From Encephalitozoon hellem ATCC 50504 (taxonomy: Eukaryota > Microsporidia > Unikaryonidae): DNA of 64,000 nt. Location: assembly GCF_000277815.2 (NCBI RefSeq), contig NC_018469.1, forward strand, positions 115,950 through 179,949, written 5' to 3'. This document shows positions 63,035 to 64,000 of the stretch, in pieces. The stretch's first letter is position 1; the number at the start of each line of letters is the position of its first letter. Both the position numbers and the translations under genes were made by a program. The notes below the pieces were generated by a model. It was not told the DNA's origin. It ran no database searches and worked only from the letters and a program-made list of their open reading frames with translations.

Positions 63035-64000
63035 ATGAAATTCAATATCTTAAAAATACTTATTCTATTCGGCAAGATATCAGGCTCTACATTCGTAGTG
63101 GAAAAAGTCGAAATTCTTGAGTTGGAAGAAATAGAAAGAACCATATTGTTTCCTTTGATCTTCTCTGGTACTAATGCCGTCGTATTACCGAATACAAAGT
63201 TCGGAGATCTGAGAAAAGGCACGCGTGAGGAAGTATACGCTAAAGAATTCATCGATCATATTGCAGACATGGTATTATCATTTACGTTTTATGATATATA
63301 TTTTGAAGGAAACAGGAGGCTTGAGGCGGTGTTTAGAAGAGAGATGGGGGATCATTTGAGAAAAGTGTCTCAGGATATGTGGAATATATACATAAGAGGG
63401 AAAAGCACGTTTAGTGAGCTTTTAGAAATGGCATATAATAAAGTATTCCAATGCTATGAAAAGACAGAGAGAAATAGAAGAATGACAATACTTGGAAGAA
63501 GTCTCATTGAGGAAGCTAGTAAAATGATGAATGAGGTATCTGATAGTATGGATAGAAAAACAAGAGATAAGGTAGAATATTTTTGTGATCATATCATTGA
63601 CTGTGCAAAAAAATGCTGTGATATAGAAAAATGGAAAAAAGTAGTTTGTACAGAAAGTATAGTGTGTAATGCATCCTCGAGTCTGTATAGTAAGCTTCCT
63701 GAAGAGGAGCTTTTGGGGCTGCTGGCTGAGGGGTGCACTAGAAAATCTCTCAGGGAAAAAGGACTTAGTGAAGAAGAACTCAGGAAAAGAGGATACGCAG
63801 AATATAATATTATTGATACTGAATTATTTCTAGATACGTATGATAGGTATGGATGTGAAGTTATGGAAGAGCTAGTCAAGCAGCTGTTGATGGGGAAGAA
63901 AGGAAAAGAAATAAATAAAAAGTATGTTGAGAAGGTTGTTCGGGTTGTTGATGAGAGGAGGAGAAGAAGGGAGATGGAGGCCAGTAGGCATGCGGCTGAG
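63035..64000 (+). CDS. InterB/DUF1609-type family protein, 3' end outside window
   Basis: The first 322 codons of a gene that stays open to the right edge. The N-terminus MKFNILKILILFGKISGS looks like a signal peptide or anchor, so the protein is probably secreted or in the ER. A Cys-rich middle region follows (CDHIIDCAKKCCDIEKWKKV and nearby), then charged, lysine/glutamate-rich helical sequence, ending at the edge with RRRRREMEASRHAAE. This matches my memory of the InterB (DUF1609) family of Encephalitozoon, subtelomeric multigene proteins of unknown role, of about 600 residues. The start is supported by CCC directly before the ATG. Codon use is more AT-rich than in the housekeeping genes. 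Confidence 0.7.
   Translation, partial: MKFNILKILILFGKISGSTFVVEKVEILELEEIERTILFPLIFSGTNAVVLPNTKFGDLRKGTREEVYAKEFIDHIADMVLSFTFYDIYFEGNRRLEAVFRREMGDHLRKVSQDMWNIYIRGKSTFSELLEMAYNKVFQCYEKTERNRRMTILGRSLIEEASKMMNEVSDSMDRKTRDKVEYFCDHIIDCAKKCCDIEKWKKVVCTESIVCNASSSLYSKLPEEELLGLLAEGCTRKSLREKGLSEEELRKRGYAEYNIIDTELFLDTYDRYGCEVMEELVKQLLMGKKGKEINKKYVEKVVRVVDERRRRREMEASRHAAE

Noticed and set aside
1..64000. CRISPR arrays, insertion sequences, prophage or bacterial operons
   Set aside because: No repeat arrays, transposases or bacterial gene sets were seen; the gene content is entirely eukaryotic.

Overview
This window is compact nuclear DNA from a microsporidian, almost certainly an Encephalitozoon species. 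The signs are about 47 protein genes packed into 64 kb with mostly 10-150 bp spacers, no visible introns, shortened versions of ordinary eukaryotic housekeeping proteins (HSP90, ATR/Mec1, MCM4, condensin, TFIID, Sec24, exosome), a run of C or G just before nearly every start codon, a homeobox gene, a secreted trehalase, and an InterB/DUF1609-type family gene at the right end. From memory the gene order resembles the right part of E. cuniculi chromosome II. I cannot decide the species without a database search.

Layout. 1-19 kb: 3' part of HSP90, an Rrp12-like HEAT protein, UPF2, the ATR/Mec1 checkpoint kinase, signal peptidase subunit 2, MCM4, branchpoint-binding protein, a G3BP-like NTF2-RRM protein, a FYRN/FYRC protein, a tail-anchored SNARE-like protein, a homeobox protein and GluRS. 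19-37 kb: DNA ligase I, a first Sec24, condensin subunit 1, TAF11, an unknown gene, DIM1, an unknown winged-helix-like gene, condensin subunit 2, a protein O-mannosyltransferase, an unknown gene, a six-BRCT protein, V-ATPase G, UBA2 and E2F. 37-54 kb: ProRS, secreted trehalase, CAAX protease Ste24, MUS81, a 58-residue Mpp6-like gene, PFS2/WDR33, Rab GDI, an RNase PH-type exosome subunit, GPN1, TSR1, CDK7, a second Sec24, a PRA1 protein and Spc24. 54-64 kb: tRNA-Leu(AAG), AlaRS, MOZART1, TAF12, an unknown helical protein, Dbp5, Utp12, an AT-rich spacer, and the start of an InterB gene that runs off the window.

The genes work in core cell processes. These are genome maintenance (Mec1, BRCT protein, Mus81, ligase, MCM4, condensin), transcription (TAF11, TAF12, CDK7, E2F, homeobox), RNA processing and decay (BBP, Dim1, Pfs2, exosome, Mpp6-like, Upf2, Dbp5), ribosome assembly (Rrp12, Tsr1, Utp12), secretion (two Sec24, SPC2, PMT, Rab GDI, PRA1) and translation (GluRS, ProRS, AlaRS, tRNA-Leu). 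They are not operons: strands alternate, and many neighbours are divergent with 30-60 bp between start codons.

Start codons were chosen by eye. Many longest open frames begin at TTG or GTG; in each such case I used a downstream ATG, usually one preceded within about 15 bases by CCC/GGG and often by an AT-rich block. I saw no mobile elements, CRISPR arrays or clear pseudogenes. No undescribed multi-gene system is evident. The most novel material is four unrecognised proteins, two very small genes (Mpp6-like, MOZART1) and an apparently shared start signal at 57.95 kb.
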